A DNA stretch of 64,000 bases, taken from assembly GCA_902573065.1 (NCBI GenBank), contig CACGHX010000002.1:30911-94910 (forward strand). Reading direction: 5' to 3'. A program made the position numbers and the translations under genes. The notes below the pieces were generated by a model that was given only the letters and a program-made list of their open reading frames with translations, was not told where the DNA came from and searched no databases. This document shows, in pieces, positions 43,903 to 53,028 of the stretch (positions are counted from its first letter, which is position 1; every line of letters begins with the position of its first letter). Source of the DNA: an uncultured Pelagibacteraceae bacterium (GTDB taxonomy: Bacteria; Pseudomonadota; Alphaproteobacteria; Pelagibacterales; Pelagibacteraceae).

Positions 43903-43911
43903 TAAATAATA

Positions 43912-44574
43912 ATGACAAGTTCAATCAAAATTTCTCCATCTATTCTCTCTGCAGATTTTAGTAAATTAGGTGAGGAAATTGTTTCTTTAGATAAAGCAGG
44001 CGCAGACTATATTCATGTAGACGTTATGGATGGACATTTTGTACCTAATCTTACTATTGGTCCTGAGGTTGTAAAAAAATTAAGGCCTTTTACAAAAAAA
44101 ACTTTTGACGTCCATCTAATGATATCTCCGGTTGATAACTATATAAAATCATTTTCGGAGGCTGGTTCAGATATAATTACCTTTCATCCAGAAGCAACAA
44201 ATAATACAGCTCACACAATTGGTTTAATTAAAAAATATAAAAAAAAAGTTGGAGTATCCTTAAAACCCAAATCACATATAAACTTAATTGAAAAATATAT
44301 TAATGAAATTGATTTGATTTTAATTATGAGTGTGGAACCAGGTTTTGGAGGACAGAAGTTTATGCCAGAAGTTCTTGATAAAGTAAAAAACTTGAAAAAA
44401 ATTATATCAGAGAGAAATTTAAAAATAGATATTGAAATTGACGGTGGGATAAATTTTAATAATTCAAAACAAGTAAAAGATGCAGGGGCTAATATATTAG
44501 TCTCAGGTTCTACTATTTTTAATGAAAATAACGGGGACTTAAAAAAAAATATTGGATTACTTCGTTCTAGTTAA
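43912..44574 (+). CDS. rpe: Ribulose-phosphate 3-epimerase
   Basis: Interconverts ribulose 5-phosphate and xylulose 5-phosphate. The 220-residue TIM barrel has SPSILSADFSKLGEE, HVDVMDGHFVPNLTIGPEVV, DVHLMI, SVEPGFGGQKFMPE and DGGIN, with metal ligands His/Asp in these motifs. A good promoter lies directly upstream. The heparinase-like gene follows three bases later. Confidence 0.96.
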   Translation: MTSSIKISPSILSADFSKLGEEIVSLDKAGADYIHVDVMDGHFVPNLTIGPEVVKKLRPFTKKTFDVHLMISPVDNYIKSFSEAGSDIITFHPEATNNTAHTIGLIKKYKKKVGVSLKPKSHINLIEKYINEIDLILIMSVEPGFGGQKFMPEVLDKVKNLKKIISERNLKIDIEIDGGINFNNSKQVKDAGANILVSGSTIFNENNGDLKKNIGLLRSS

Positions 44575-44577
44575 TTA

Positions 44578-46104
44578 ATGTTAGATCTCAAAAGTATCTA
44601 TCTTTACTTCTTATCTGCTAAAAAGATTACAACTAAAACAATAAGAAGATTTTTTTTTTCAACTTCGTTTTATAACAAGCGTTTGTTAACAGAAAGTCCA
44701 TCAAGATTTTTTTTCTACCCCAATCCGTACCTTTTATCACCTTTCTTGAATCATAAAGATACCCTTTTGAAAATTTCAAAATTTGAAGCCAATTATTTCT
44801 GGAGTAAATCAAAAAATGAAAGTGATATAAAAAATTTACATAGCTTCTTATGGTTAAATCTTGTTGATAGAAAAAACGATAAGGAGTCAATGAAAAAAAT
44901 TATTAATGATTGGATAAAAAACTACGGAAATTATAAAAAAGAAGTATGGGATGAGAATATCTTGAGTAAAAGAATTATTGCGTGGATCTCAAATGCAGAT
45001 TTATTTTTAGATAAAAAGGAAGATAAATTTCATAAATTTTTTACAATGTATCTGATAAAACAAGTTAATTTTTTAAAAAAAAACCTAAACATAATTTCAT
45101 ACGATACAACCAGAATATCATGTTTGGCTTCTATTATATTATCAGGTTTAGTTTTTAAAGAATATTATATTAATTATAATTTTGGCATAAAAGAGTTAAA
45201 AAAAATTATAGATAGTTTTTTTGATAAGAATGGTTTTCCAAAAAATAGAAATGCAGAAAATCTTATATTTTTTTTACAATATTTTATAATAATAAAAGAA
45301 TGGATACAAAATGCACAGGAAGTAGTACCTGAGTATTTAAATGATATTATCGATAAAAATCTAATTTGTTTAAATTCTTTAAAAAATGATAGTAAAAACT
45401 TACCTCTCTTTAACGGTACAACTGAGAAAAATTTAGACAGTTTCTTGATATATTTGTCAAAATTAAATTATGTTTTTAATAAAAAATTAAAATTTGTTGG
45501 TCAAATTCAAATTATAAAAAATAAGAAAAACACACTATATTTTGACTCTGGCGAACCTCCAGTATATGAATATTCAAAAGATTATCAGTCAGGCCCGCTT
45601 TCTTTCGAATATTTTTATGAAAGTAACAAAATAATTACTAATTGTGGTTACGGAAGAAGGATATCAAAAAAAACTCAGCTTATAAGTAAATTTACCTCAG
45701 CGCAGTCGACCTTGTGTCTAAATGATACATCTGTAGTTAAGTTTCAAAGGAATAATTTAATAAATAAAACTTTTGGATCAACTATAAGCGATGGTTTTAA
45801 AATTTACGATATCGCACGCGAGGAAAGTAAAAATGATACATTTGTTGCAGCAACACACAATGCTTACTTAAGTAAATATGGGTATTTGCATAGAAGAGAA
45901 ATTAAAGTTCTAAAAAAAAATGGTGATGTGACTGGGGTAGATACTCTAATAAAAAAAAAGAATGTACCACAAGGATTAAAATTTAGTATAAGATTTCACA
46001 TATATCCTGGCATATCCGCAATCAAAACTATAAGTGGACAAAGTATACTTTTGCAGATGAACCAAAAAAATCTTGGATACTGGTATCCGAAAACCATAAT
46101 TTAG
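44578..46104 (+). CDS. Heparinase II/III-like protein, C-terminus lost by frameshift
   Basis: The 508-residue frame has the alpha-helical toroid (ANYFWSKSKNESDIKNLHSFLWLNL, VWDENILSKRIIAWI) and the beta-sandwich part (GPLSFEYFYESNKIITNCGYG, THNAYLSKYGYLHRREI) of heparinase II/III-type proteins, found in alphaproteobacteria near rpe and purH. At 46063-46070 a run of seven A is followed by the stop at 46102. Reading one frame over gives a better ending, so the true gene probably continued to ~46227. It may act on polysaccharide, but the alphaproteobacterial members have no proven substrate. Confidence 0.8.
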   Translation: MLDLKSIYLYFLSAKKITTKTIRRFFFSTSFYNKRLLTESPSRFFFYPNPYLLSPFLNHKDTLLKISKFEANYFWSKSKNESDIKNLHSFLWLNLVDRKNDKESMKKIINDWIKNYGNYKKEVWDENILSKRIIAWISNADLFLDKKEDKFHKFFTMYLIKQVNFLKKNLNIISYDTTRISCLASIILSGLVFKEYYINYNFGIKELKKIIDSFFDKNGFPKNRNAENLIFFLQYFIIIKEWIQNAQEVVPEYLNDIIDKNLICLNSLKNDSKNLPLFNGTTEKNLDSFLIYLSKLNYVFNKKLKFVGQIQIIKNKKNTLYFDSGEPPVYEYSKDYQSGPLSFEYFYESNKIITNCGYGRRISKKTQLISKFTSAQSTLCLNDTSVVKFQRNNLINKTFGSTISDGFKIYDIAREESKNDTFVAATHNAYLSKYGYLHRREIKVLKKNGDVTGVDTLIKKKNVPQGLKFSIRFHIYPGISAIKTISGQSILLQMNQKNLGYWYPKTII

Positions 46105-46227
46105 AAATAGAGAGTGGATTATTTATGGGTAGAAATAGAATAGTAAATAATGATTGTGCGGTTATTTATGGTAATACTAATCAACAAGACACATGTATAA
46201 AATGGGAGCTTAAAAGATCAATTTAAA
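46071..46227 (+). pseudogene. Out-of-frame C-terminus of the heparinase-like gene
   Basis: After the A7 run, the -1 frame reads SWILVSENHNLEIESGLFMG and continues NRIVNNDCAVIYGNTNQQDT, ending CIKMGA-stop at 46214. If the A5 run at 46199-46203 is one base too long, it would instead end CIKWELKRSI at 46227, five bases before purH. Two compensating one-base changes in A-runs would restore a full-length gene of about 549 codons. Confidence 0.65.
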
Positions 46228-46232
46228 GAATT

Positions 46233-47780
46233 ATGCTGCGAAAAATAAAAAATGCATTGATTTCGGTATCTGACAAATCTGATTTAGAAAAAATATTGTT
46301 CTATTTAAAAAAAAACAAAATTAATATTATTAGCTCTGGGGGAACATTCAAAAAAATCATTGAACTTGGATATAATTGTACGGAAGTTTCAAAATTTACA
46401 AAGTTTAAAGAAATGCTTGATGGAAGAGTTAAAACCCTACACCCTAAAATTCATGCTGGAATATTGAACAATAGGTCAAATAAAAAGCATCAAGGCCAGA
46501 TGAAAAAAAACAAATTTAAAAATATAGATTTAATTGTTGTAAATTTTTATCCATTTCAAGAAACTATTACTAAAAATAAAAATAAAAATAGAATTATTGA
46601 AAATATTGATATTGGTGGACCTACAATGGTGAGGGCTGCTGCTAAAAATTTTAAGGATGTGACGATTATTACTGATAAAAATGATTATATATTATTAATT
46701 AATCAATTAGAAAAAAACAAAGGCTCTACGGATTTGAAATTTAGAGAATACATGGCGAGTAAAGCTTTTGGGTTAACCGCTTATTACGACTCAATAATTT
46801 CGAATTGGTTTAATAAAGAATTGAATATAAAATTTCCAGATAAAATAACTGTACCTGGAAAAAAATTAGCCGAATTAAGGTATGGGGAAAATCCTCATCA
46901 GAAAAGTAGTATTTACTCAAATAAATTTAGTGAGAAAGAAATTGGTTTTAAGAAAGTAGCAGGTAAAAATTTAAGCTACAATAATTACAATGATGTGTTT
47001 TCAGGTCTAGAAATTTTGAGCTCACTAAAAGAAACAGGCACAGTTATTATCAAACACGCAAATCCATCAGGAGTATCAGTAAATTCGTCACCGCTTAAAT
47101 CTTTCCAAGATGCTTTGTCATGCGACCCTGTAAGTGCATTTGGAGGAGTAGTGGCTTGTAATTTTAAAATAAATAAGAATATTGCTCGGGAGATTTCTAA
47201 AACTTTTTTTGAGGTAATTTTAGCAAAAAGTTTTGATAGAGAAGCTTTAAGAATTTTTCGATCAAGAAAAAATTTGATCTTGATCGATATATCAAAATTT
47301 AAATTAAATTCTGATATTCAGATCAAATATTTTAGTAATTCTTTATTAATTCAAGACCAAAATTTAGAGATATTTAATTATAAAAAGTTAAAATTTGTTA
47401 CAAAATTAAAACCTTCTAAAAAAGAGATAAAGTTAGCAGAATTTGCTATGAATGTTTGTAAATTCGTTAAATCAAATTCTATAGTTGTTACTAAAGATTT
47501 TTCAACAATAGGTATTGGAGCAGGACAGCCGAGTAGAGTTGATAGTTGTAAAATTGCAGTAGGAAAAGCTAAAACATTTCAGCCTAAAAAAATAAAAAAT
47601 TCAATAGCCGCATCAGATGCTTTTTTCCCTTTCCCTGATGGTATAAAAAAATTAATTAAATCTGGTGTTAAATTGATTATTCAACCTGGTGGATCAATAA
47701 GAGATAAAGAGTCAATTAAAGTTGCTGATAAAGCAAAAGTTAAAATGATTTTTACGGGAACTAGACACTTTAATCATTAG
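46233..47780 (+). CDS. purH: AICAR transformylase/IMP cyclohydrolase
   Basis: Performs the last two steps of IMP synthesis. The 515-residue protein has the N-terminal MGS-like cyclohydrolase domain (ALISVSDKSDLEKILFYL, ISSGGTFKKI, MLDGRVKTLHPKIHAGIL, NFYPF, NIDIGGPTMVRAAAKN) and the transformylase domain (ELRYGENPHQKSSIYS, IKHANPSGVSV, SDAFFPFPDGI). Motifs are intact. It follows the broken heparinase gene. Confidence 0.96.
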   Translation: MLRKIKNALISVSDKSDLEKILFYLKKNKINIISSGGTFKKIIELGYNCTEVSKFTKFKEMLDGRVKTLHPKIHAGILNNRSNKKHQGQMKKNKFKNIDLIVVNFYPFQETITKNKNKNRIIENIDIGGPTMVRAAAKNFKDVTIITDKNDYILLINQLEKNKGSTDLKFREYMASKAFGLTAYYDSIISNWFNKELNIKFPDKITVPGKKLAELRYGENPHQKSSIYSNKFSEKEIGFKKVAGKNLSYNNYNDVFSGLEILSSLKETGTVIIKHANPSGVSVNSSPLKSFQDALSCDPVSAFGGVVACNFKINKNIAREISKTFFEVILAKSFDREALRIFRSRKNLILIDISKFKLNSDIQIKYFSNSLLIQDQNLEIFNYKKLKFVTKLKPSKKEIKLAEFAMNVCKFVKSNSIVVTKDFSTIGIGAGQPSRVDSCKIAVGKAKTFQPKKIKNSIAASDAFFPFPDGIKKLIKSGVKLIIQPGGSIRDKESIKVADKAKVKMIFTGTRHFNH

Positions 47781-48115
47781 GAAATTCTATCTACTTTAGC
47801 CGCAAGAACAAAATCGCTTTCATGTAACCCTTTGATAGCGTGAGTAAATATTTTTATTTTTGCATAACCCCACCCAAACCAAATATCTGGGTGATGTCCC
47901 TCTTTTTCAGCTATTTGACCTACTTTATTTACAAAGTTTTGGCTTTCTAAAAAGTTTTTGAACTTAAACTCTTTTAATAAGTAGTAGGTTTTTTTATCGT
48001 CAGATTTAACATCCCATCCATCAACCTTTTTAAGATATTTGTGTATTTCATTGATATTAAAACTTGGTATACCTCCCTCGCATGGTATACATTTTTTATC
48101 TGCTAAATCACTCAT
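47777..48115 (-). CDS. phhB: Pterin-4a-carbinolamine dehydratase
   Basis: A 112-residue PCD/DCoH-type protein that dehydrates 4a-hydroxytetrahydropterin. The motif EGHHPDIWFGWGYAKIKIFTHAIKGLHESDFVLAAKVD contains the catalytic His pair (HH) and the later His in FTHA. The usual partner, phenylalanine hydroxylase, is not in the window; alone it may have another role in pterin or molybdenum cofactor metabolism. It converges with purH (four-base overlap) and lies just after tRNA-Gly. Confidence 0.92.
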   Translation of the reverse strand: MSDLADKKCIPCEGGIPSFNINEIHKYLKKVDGWDVKSDDKKTYYLLKEFKFKNFLESQNFVNKVGQIAEKEGHHPDIWFGWGYAKIKIFTHAIKGLHESDFVLAAKVDRIS

Positions 48116-48125
48116 AATTTTTTCA

Positions 48126-48200
48126 TGGAGCGGGAGAAGGGAATTGAACCCTCGGCCTAAACGTTGGCAACGTTTCGCTCTACCACTGAGCTACTCCCGC
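48126..48200 (-). tRNA. tRNA-Gly (GCC)
   Basis: The minus strand reads GCGGGAG (acceptor) - GCTC..GAGC (D arm) - AAACG TTGCCAA CGTTT (anticodon arm, GCC) - GAGGG TTCAATT CCCTT (T arm) - CTCCCGC, then T and an encoded CCA. All four arms pair correctly. Total 75 bases with the CCA. Confidence 0.97.
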
Positions 48201-48209
48201 AACAAAAAC

Positions 48210-48239
48210 AGTATATTACAAAAATTTTCTAAACGTCAA
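48210..48239 (-). promoter_or_regulatory. Promoter of tRNA-Gly
   Basis: On the minus strand TTGACG (48234-48239) and TATACT (48210-48215) are spaced by 18 bases. The -10 box lies nine bases before the mature 5' end at 48200, as expected for a tRNA gene with its own promoter. Confidence 0.65.
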
Positions 48240-48249
48240 TATTAATAAA

Positions 48250-48984
48250 CTATTTTTTTTTTAACACAATAAATATGTTAAAAGTACAATACTCTTCTAA
48301 AAAATTTATTTTACTTAAAATTTTAAAAGGAATTGCTAACTTATTTGATGTACAATTTGTCTTGAAGAAGACAATTTCAAACTCTGAATTATTAAAAATT
48401 TCTCTATACTTCTTTAAAGAGTAAGTATTCAAACCTAGTTGCTCTATAGATTTAATTTTATTTTCTCTATTTCTGTTCGCATTATTTATTAAAAATTTAT
48501 TAGGAAGTATAAGATGAAACCAAGGTAAAATTGCTCTGGTATAACCGTGATCACCGTTGAAAAAATTATAGAGTGGCCCAAAACCCGCGAAGACTAATCC
48601 ATTTTTATTTAACAATTTATTCATCGAATTTAAAACTTCAGTTAAATTTAATGTATGTTCAAATACTTCTTTTGAAATTATATAATCAAATTTTAGATTG
48701 GTTTCCCAATCATTAATATTTTCATGTAAAAAGTTAATTTTATCTTTGTGTTGCTGAAAATTAGTATTTAAATTTTTTTTGGCAAAATTTATATAATGAG
48801 GGTTTGTGTCAATAGCCACTATTTTTTTAGGGTTCTCATTTGCTAGATATAAAGAAAAAGCACCTCTACCACAACCAAACTCGAGGATATTTTTGTCTTT
48901 GAAGTTGGGTTTATTAGGAAATCTTGGGAAGAAATTTTTTATACTTTTCTGTTGCTCTTTGTAATCTTGTTTACCTTCATCCAT
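48250..48984 (-). CDS. Class I SAM-dependent methyltransferase
   Basis: A 244-residue Rossmann-like methyltransferase. Motif I is ILEFGCGRGAFSLYL near 34, followed by KIVAIDTNP, then DYIISKEVFEHTLNLTEVL (motif II region) and NGLVFAGFGPLYN. It resembles small-molecule or lipid/sugar methyltransferases of the UbiG type; substrate unknown. It sits five bases downstream of rho. Confidence 0.82.
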   Translation of the reverse strand: MDEGKQDYKEQQKSIKNFFPRFPNKPNFKDKNILEFGCGRGAFSLYLANENPKKIVAIDTNPHYINFAKKNLNTNFQQHKDKINFLHENINDWETNLKFDYIISKEVFEHTLNLTEVLNSMNKLLNKNGLVFAGFGPLYNFFNGDHGYTRAILPWFHLILPNKFLINNANRNRENKIKSIEQLGLNTYSLKKYREIFNNSEFEIVFFKTNCTSNKLAIPFKILSKINFLEEYCTFNIFIVLKKK

Positions 48985-48989
48985 CTATT

Positions 48990-50261
48990 TTAGTTAGGCT
49001 TATTCATCGATATAAAAAAATCTGCATTATTCTTAGTATTTTTAAGCTTAGAAATTAAAAATTCTATACCATCCATTGTGCCCATAGGGCTTATAATTCT
49101 TCTTAGAACATTCATTTTCGTAAGATCTTCCTTTTTAAATAACAATTCTTCTCTTCTAGTGCCAGATCTTGTTACATCAACGGCTGGATAAATTCTTTTA
49201 TCAGCGACTTTTCTGTCTAATATTAATTCAGAATTACCTGTACCTTTAAATTCTTCAAATATTACCTCGTCCATTCTACTGCCTGTGTCAACTAAAGCGG
49301 TAGAAATAATAGTCAATGAACCACCTTGTTCAACATTTCTAGCTGCACCAAAAAATCTTTTTGGTCTCTGTAATGCATTTGCATCAACACCACCTGTCAA
49401 CACTTTTCCAGAACTTGGAACAACTGCGTTATATGCTCTTCCAAGTCTTGTAATTGAGTCTAACAATATTACTACGTCTTTTTTATGCTCAACTAATCTT
49501 TTTGCTTTTTCTATTACCATTTCAGCTACAGCAACATGTCTTGATGCAGGCTCATCAAAGGTTGAACTTATAACCTCCCCTTTAACTGTTCGCTGCATAT
49601 CAGTTACTTCCTCGGGTCTTTCGTCAATTAATAAGACCATTAAATAACATTCTGGATGATTAGCAGCTAATGAATGGGCAATATTTTGGAGGATAATTGT
49701 TTTTCCTGCTTTTGGAGGTGAAATAATTAATGATCGTTGTCCTTTTCCGATCGGACTTACTAAATCAATCAATCTAGCGGTTTGATCAGGTTTTTTTTCA
49801 GCTACGTTTTTCTCAATTTCCATTTTTAATTGTTGATTTGGGTAAAGTGGAGTCAAATTATCAAATGCAATTTTATTTCTTCCCTTGTCTGGGTTTTCAA
49901 AATTTATTTGATTAACTTTTAGCAAAGCAAAATACCTTTCTGAGTCTTTAGGCGCTCGTATTTCTCCTACTACTGAGTCACCAGTACGCAATCCAAATCT
50001 TCTAATTTGACTTGGACTAACATATATGTCATCTGGTCCTGGAAGATAATTCGACTCAATTGCTCTTAAAAAACCGAAACCATCTTGGAGAACTTCTAGT
50101 ACACCACCTCCCGTTATTTGTTCATTTTTTTCAGCAAGCTTTTTTAATATAGAAAATAAAATTTCTTGTTTCCTTAATGTGCTTGGATTTTCAATACCAA
50201 GTTTTTCAGCTTGAGAAATAAGCTCGGAAGGCGTTTTCTTTTTAAGTTCTTGTAAATCCAT
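48990..50261 (-). CDS. rho: Transcription termination factor Rho
   Basis: Hexameric RNA helicase that terminates transcription. The 423-residue protein has the N-terminal Rho domain ([17 protein letters not shown]), the RNA-binding OB fold ([31 protein letters not shown]), Walker A SPPKAGKT at 181, Walker [12 protein letters not shown] and the [22 protein letters not shown]-loop region. It begins the run rho-hemJ-hemH-hemE leading up to the origin, the standard alphaproteobacterial order. Few intrinsic terminators were visible in the window, which fits reliance on Rho. Confidence 0.97.
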   Translation of the reverse strand: MDLQELKKKTPSELISQAEKLGIENPSTLRKQEILFSILKKLAEKNEQITGGGVLEVLQDGFGFLRAIESNYLPGPDDIYVSPSQIRRFGLRTGDSVVGEIRAPKDSERYFALLKVNQINFENPDKGRNKIAFDNLTPLYPNQQLKMEIEKNVAEKKPDQTARLIDLVSPIGKGQRSLIISPPKAGKTIILQNIAHSLAANHPECYLMVLLIDERPEEVTDMQRTVKGEVISSTFDEPASRHVAVAEMVIEKAKRLVEHKKDVVILLDSITRLGRAYNAVVPSSGKVLTGGVDANALQRPKRFFGAARNVEQGGSLTIISTALVDTGSRMDEVIFEEFKGTGNSELILDRKVADKRIYPAVDVTRSGTRREELLFKKEDLTKMNVLRRIISPMGTMDGIEFLISKLKNTKNNADFFISMNKPN

Positions 50262-50320
50262 AATGATTGTTTGATAAGGTAAGTAATTTAATATATTAAA
50301 TATTGGTAATTATTTCAAGT

Positions 50321-50752
50321 CTAAATAGGCTTAAAAACAACTAAAAATATAATAACAATAAGCAGAACGGTAGGAACCTCATTAATTACTCTGAAGAATT
50401 TAGATGAACGTTCATTTCTGTCTAAACTAAATTTATTAAGGCAATTAAATAGAAAAAAATGATAAAATGTTAGTAATAAAACTAATACAATTTTAGCAAC
50501 AAGCCAGAATTCGCTGAAAGACCGAATCCCAATGGAGTGTATTAAGATAAGACCAAATAACCAAGATAAAATCATAGCAGGATTCATAATGTAAACGAAT
50601 AATCTTCTTTCCATTATTTTAAATATGGTTTTAACATCATCACTTTTGGTCTCTGCATGATATACAAATATTCTTGGCAAATATAATAAACCAGCCATCC
50701 AAGAAATGATCGCAATAAGATGTAATGCTTTAAATAATAAATAAAAATTCAT
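50321..50752 (-). CDS. hemJ: Protoporphyrinogen oxidase HemJ
   Basis: Membrane-bound haem-containing oxidase that makes protoporphyrin IX where HemG and HemY are absent. The 143-residue four-helix protein has FKALHLIAIISWMAGLLYLPRIFVYHAE with the conserved His, IMNPAMILSWLFGL and WLVAKIVLVLLLTFYHFFL. It sits in the haem run two bases from hemH. Confidence 0.93.
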   Translation of the reverse strand: MNFYLLFKALHLIAIISWMAGLLYLPRIFVYHAETKSDDVKTIFKIMERRLFVYIMNPAMILSWLFGLILIHSIGIRSFSEFWLVAKIVLVLLLTFYHFFLFNCLNKFSLDRNERSSKFFRVINEVPTVLLIVIIFLVVFKPI

Positions 50753-50754
50753 TT

Positions 50755-51747
50755 TTAAATAAATTTTTTCGCTAAATGTTGTAGTAAATTTATATGATCA
50801 TCATTATCATTTAAACAAGGCACAACATCAAAATTTATGCCGCCACTTTTTATAAAACTTTCTTTACCTTGCATCGAAATTTCTTCTAATGTTTCTACAC
50901 AATCCGAAGAAAAGCCAGGACAAATTACTAAAACATTTTTTTTTCCCTCTGTAGGTAAATTTTCTAAGGTTTTATCAGTATAAGGTTGCAGCCATTCTTG
51001 AGGCCCAAATCTTGATTGAAACGTAGTTTGTATAGGTATTTGTTTAAATTGCTCAGATAGCAATCTCGTAGTTTTCTGACAATAACAGTGGTAAGGATCT
51101 CCTTTGTCAAAATATTTCTTAGGTATTCCATGATAAGAAGCGACGATAGTATCTGGCTTCCAATTTAATTCTGATAATTTTTTTTCAAGACTGTTTTTTA
51201 ATGCTTCTATATATAAAGGTTCAGACTCATAATGTGGTATTATTTGTAGACTTGGCTGCCATCTCATATCCATTAAAGTTCTATAAACTTCATCACATAC
51301 AGTTGCTGTAGTAGCTGCAGCGTACTGAGGGTATAAAGGCAAGATAACAATATTTTCACATCCAGATTTTTGTAGACTTTTCATTTTACTCTTTATACTT
51401 GGATTTCCATATCTCATAGCAAAGTCTATAATAATATTTTTTTCCTTTATTTTCTCAGATAACTTTTTTGTTTGCATAATTGTATAATATCTAAGCGGCG
51501 ACATATTCTCTTTTTTCATCCAAATTTCTTTATATGCCTTTGCTGTTTTTGATGGACGAAAATTAAGAATAAATAAATTAAGTATTATTTGCCAAAGAAT
51601 AGGATTTACCTCTATGACTCTTCTGTCAGACAAAAATTCCTTAAGATATTTTCTTATATCAAGCCATTTAGTTGAATCCGGAGTTCCAAGATTTACCAAC
51701 AATAATCCTGTTTTTCCAAATTTTATATCTGGATGGTCTTTATTCAT
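50755..51747 (-). CDS. hemH: Ferrochelatase
   Basis: Inserts Fe2+ into protoporphyrin IX. The 330-residue protein has KTGLLLVNLGTPDS, FLSDRRVIEVNP, YGNPSIKS, LPLYPQYAAATTA, the metal-binding His in ASYHGIPKKYFDKGDPY and TFQSRFGPQEWLQPYTD. Its start overlaps the hemE stop by four bases. Confidence 0.96.
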   Translation of the reverse strand: MNKDHPDIKFGKTGLLLVNLGTPDSTKWLDIRKYLKEFLSDRRVIEVNPILWQIILNLFILNFRPSKTAKAYKEIWMKKENMSPLRYYTIMQTKKLSEKIKEKNIIIDFAMRYGNPSIKSKMKSLQKSGCENIVILPLYPQYAAATTATVCDEVYRTLMDMRWQPSLQIIPHYESEPLYIEALKNSLEKKLSELNWKPDTIVASYHGIPKKYFDKGDPYHCYCQKTTRLLSEQFKQIPIQTTFQSRFGPQEWLQPYTDKTLENLPTEGKKNVLVICPGFSSDCVETLEEISMQGKESFIKSGGINFDVVPCLNDNDDHINLLQHLAKKFI

Positions 51748-52751
51748 TTATATTTTCTCACTAAGCTTGTTACAAATTTTATTATTTCAGGTTTAGTTTC
51801 TGGCAAAACCCCGTGTCCAAGGTTAAAAATATAAGGTTGCTCACGGAATATATCTAAATATTTTCTTACTTCTTTTTCTATTTCTTCTTTATTTTTTAAT
51901 AAGATTTTAGGATCCAATCCTCCTTGAATTACAGATGTTTTGATATTTTTTTTTATCCAATTTGGATCAACCTCGTAATCAATACTTATGCAGTCTGGTT
52001 TTACTGAAGAACAAAAATCTCCATAGTTTTTGTCGATACCTCTGGGAAAGCAAATCACTGGAATGTTGAGTTCTTTAACAAACTCCACAATTTTTTTAGT
52101 TGGTTCATAACAATAATCTTTTAGCTGATTTTCTGGAAGTAGACCTGCCCAAGAATCAAAAATCTGTATTATATTAGCACCTGCATCAACCTGGTTTTTG
52201 ATATGAACGCATATAATTTCTTCTAACTTTTTATATAATTTTTTTGTAAGAGCATTGTTTTTGGTTATTTCGTTAAAATTAAAATTTTTTTTTGGTGATT
52301 GTTTGTTGACCATGTATAAAAATAATGTCCAAGGAGCTCCTACGAAACCTATTAAGCTTTTTTTTCCTATTTCTTTTTTTACTTTTTTTATTGTTTCGTA
52401 GACTGGTTTAAGATTTTTAGTAAATGTTTTATTGTCTACTTTAGTTAAAATATCTATTTGGAGTTCATCTAATCGTGGGCCGTAACCTTTTTTAAAACTT
52501 ACATTTTGACCTAAACCATAAGGGATCATGAGAATGTCGGAGAAGATTATTGCTGCATCTAAATCAAATCTTTTAATTGGTTGTATTGTAATTTCTTTAG
52601 CTAAATCACTGTTCAAGCAAAGCTTAACAAAATCAGTATTTTGTTTTCTTATTTTCATAAACTCAGGTAAATATCTTCCGGCTTGCCTCATAAACCAGAT
52701 TGGGGTATCCCCAATTTTCTTGTTATTTATACAATCCAGCAGCCTGTTCAT
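51744..52751 (-). CDS. hemE: Uroporphyrinogen decarboxylase
   Basis: Decarboxylates uroporphyrinogen III to coproporphyrinogen III. The 335-residue protein has GDTPIWFMRQAGRYLPEF, FSDILMIPYGLGQNV, FVGAPWTLFLYM, IQIFDSWAGLL, CFPRGIDKNYG and FNLGHGVLPETKPE. In many alphaproteobacteria hemE borders the chromosomal origin, and the same holds here: it is transcribed away from the putative oriC. Confidence 0.96.
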   Translation of the reverse strand: MNRLLDCINNKKIGDTPIWFMRQAGRYLPEFMKIRKQNTDFVKLCLNSDLAKEITIQPIKRFDLDAAIIFSDILMIPYGLGQNVSFKKGYGPRLDELQIDILTKVDNKTFTKNLKPVYETIKKVKKEIGKKSLIGFVGAPWTLFLYMVNKQSPKKNFNFNEITKNNALTKKLYKKLEEIICVHIKNQVDAGANIIQIFDSWAGLLPENQLKDYCYEPTKKIVEFVKELNIPVICFPRGIDKNYGDFCSSVKPDCISIDYEVDPNWIKKNIKTSVIQGGLDPKILLKNKEEIEKEVRKYLDIFREQPYIFNLGHGVLPETKPEIIKFVTSLVRKYK

Positions 52752-53028
52752 AATAATTAATAATATAGTTATAAAATATATTTAATGTAATAGGTCATGT
52801 TAGTTAGTAAAATAGGGATATTTATCATTTTATCTACACTGACTTTTGATAAAGAAATAAGCTATAGGGCAATTATCTACACATTATCAACATTGTGAAT
52901 CAAGAGATATTAAATTATTAACATAAAAATGATTGTATAGAATTTGTTAATTGCTGTTATTAAATTAATTTTTTTTCTAAATTACTGTTAATATCCTCTA
53001 TTTATACTAATATTACTCACAACGCATA
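52752..53028. other. Putative chromosomal origin of replication (oriC)
   Basis: The 277-base spacer between hemE and the DUF299 gene is the location of oriC in Caulobacter, Rickettsia and relatives. It holds DnaA-box-like 9-mers: TTATCTACA at 52830-52838 and 52873-52881, TTATCAACA at 52884-52892 and the reverse TGTGAATCA at 52894-52902 (consensus TTATNCACA). A very AT-rich stretch follows (52910-53000) that could unwind. Genes to the left point left and those to the right point right. dnaA itself is not here, as expected for alphaproteobacteria. Confidence 0.8.

Noticed and set aside
46063-46071. Programmed -1 frameshift as the default reading of the heparinase-like gene
   Set aside because: The slippery heptamer is in phase, but no downstream stem or pseudoknot was seen, A-runs are common here and a second indel is needed for the best ending; error or decay is simpler.
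52910-53000. CtrA sites (TTAA-N7-TTAA) in oriC
   Set aside because: Only near matches with wrong spacing were found; in such AT-rich sequence these arise by chance.
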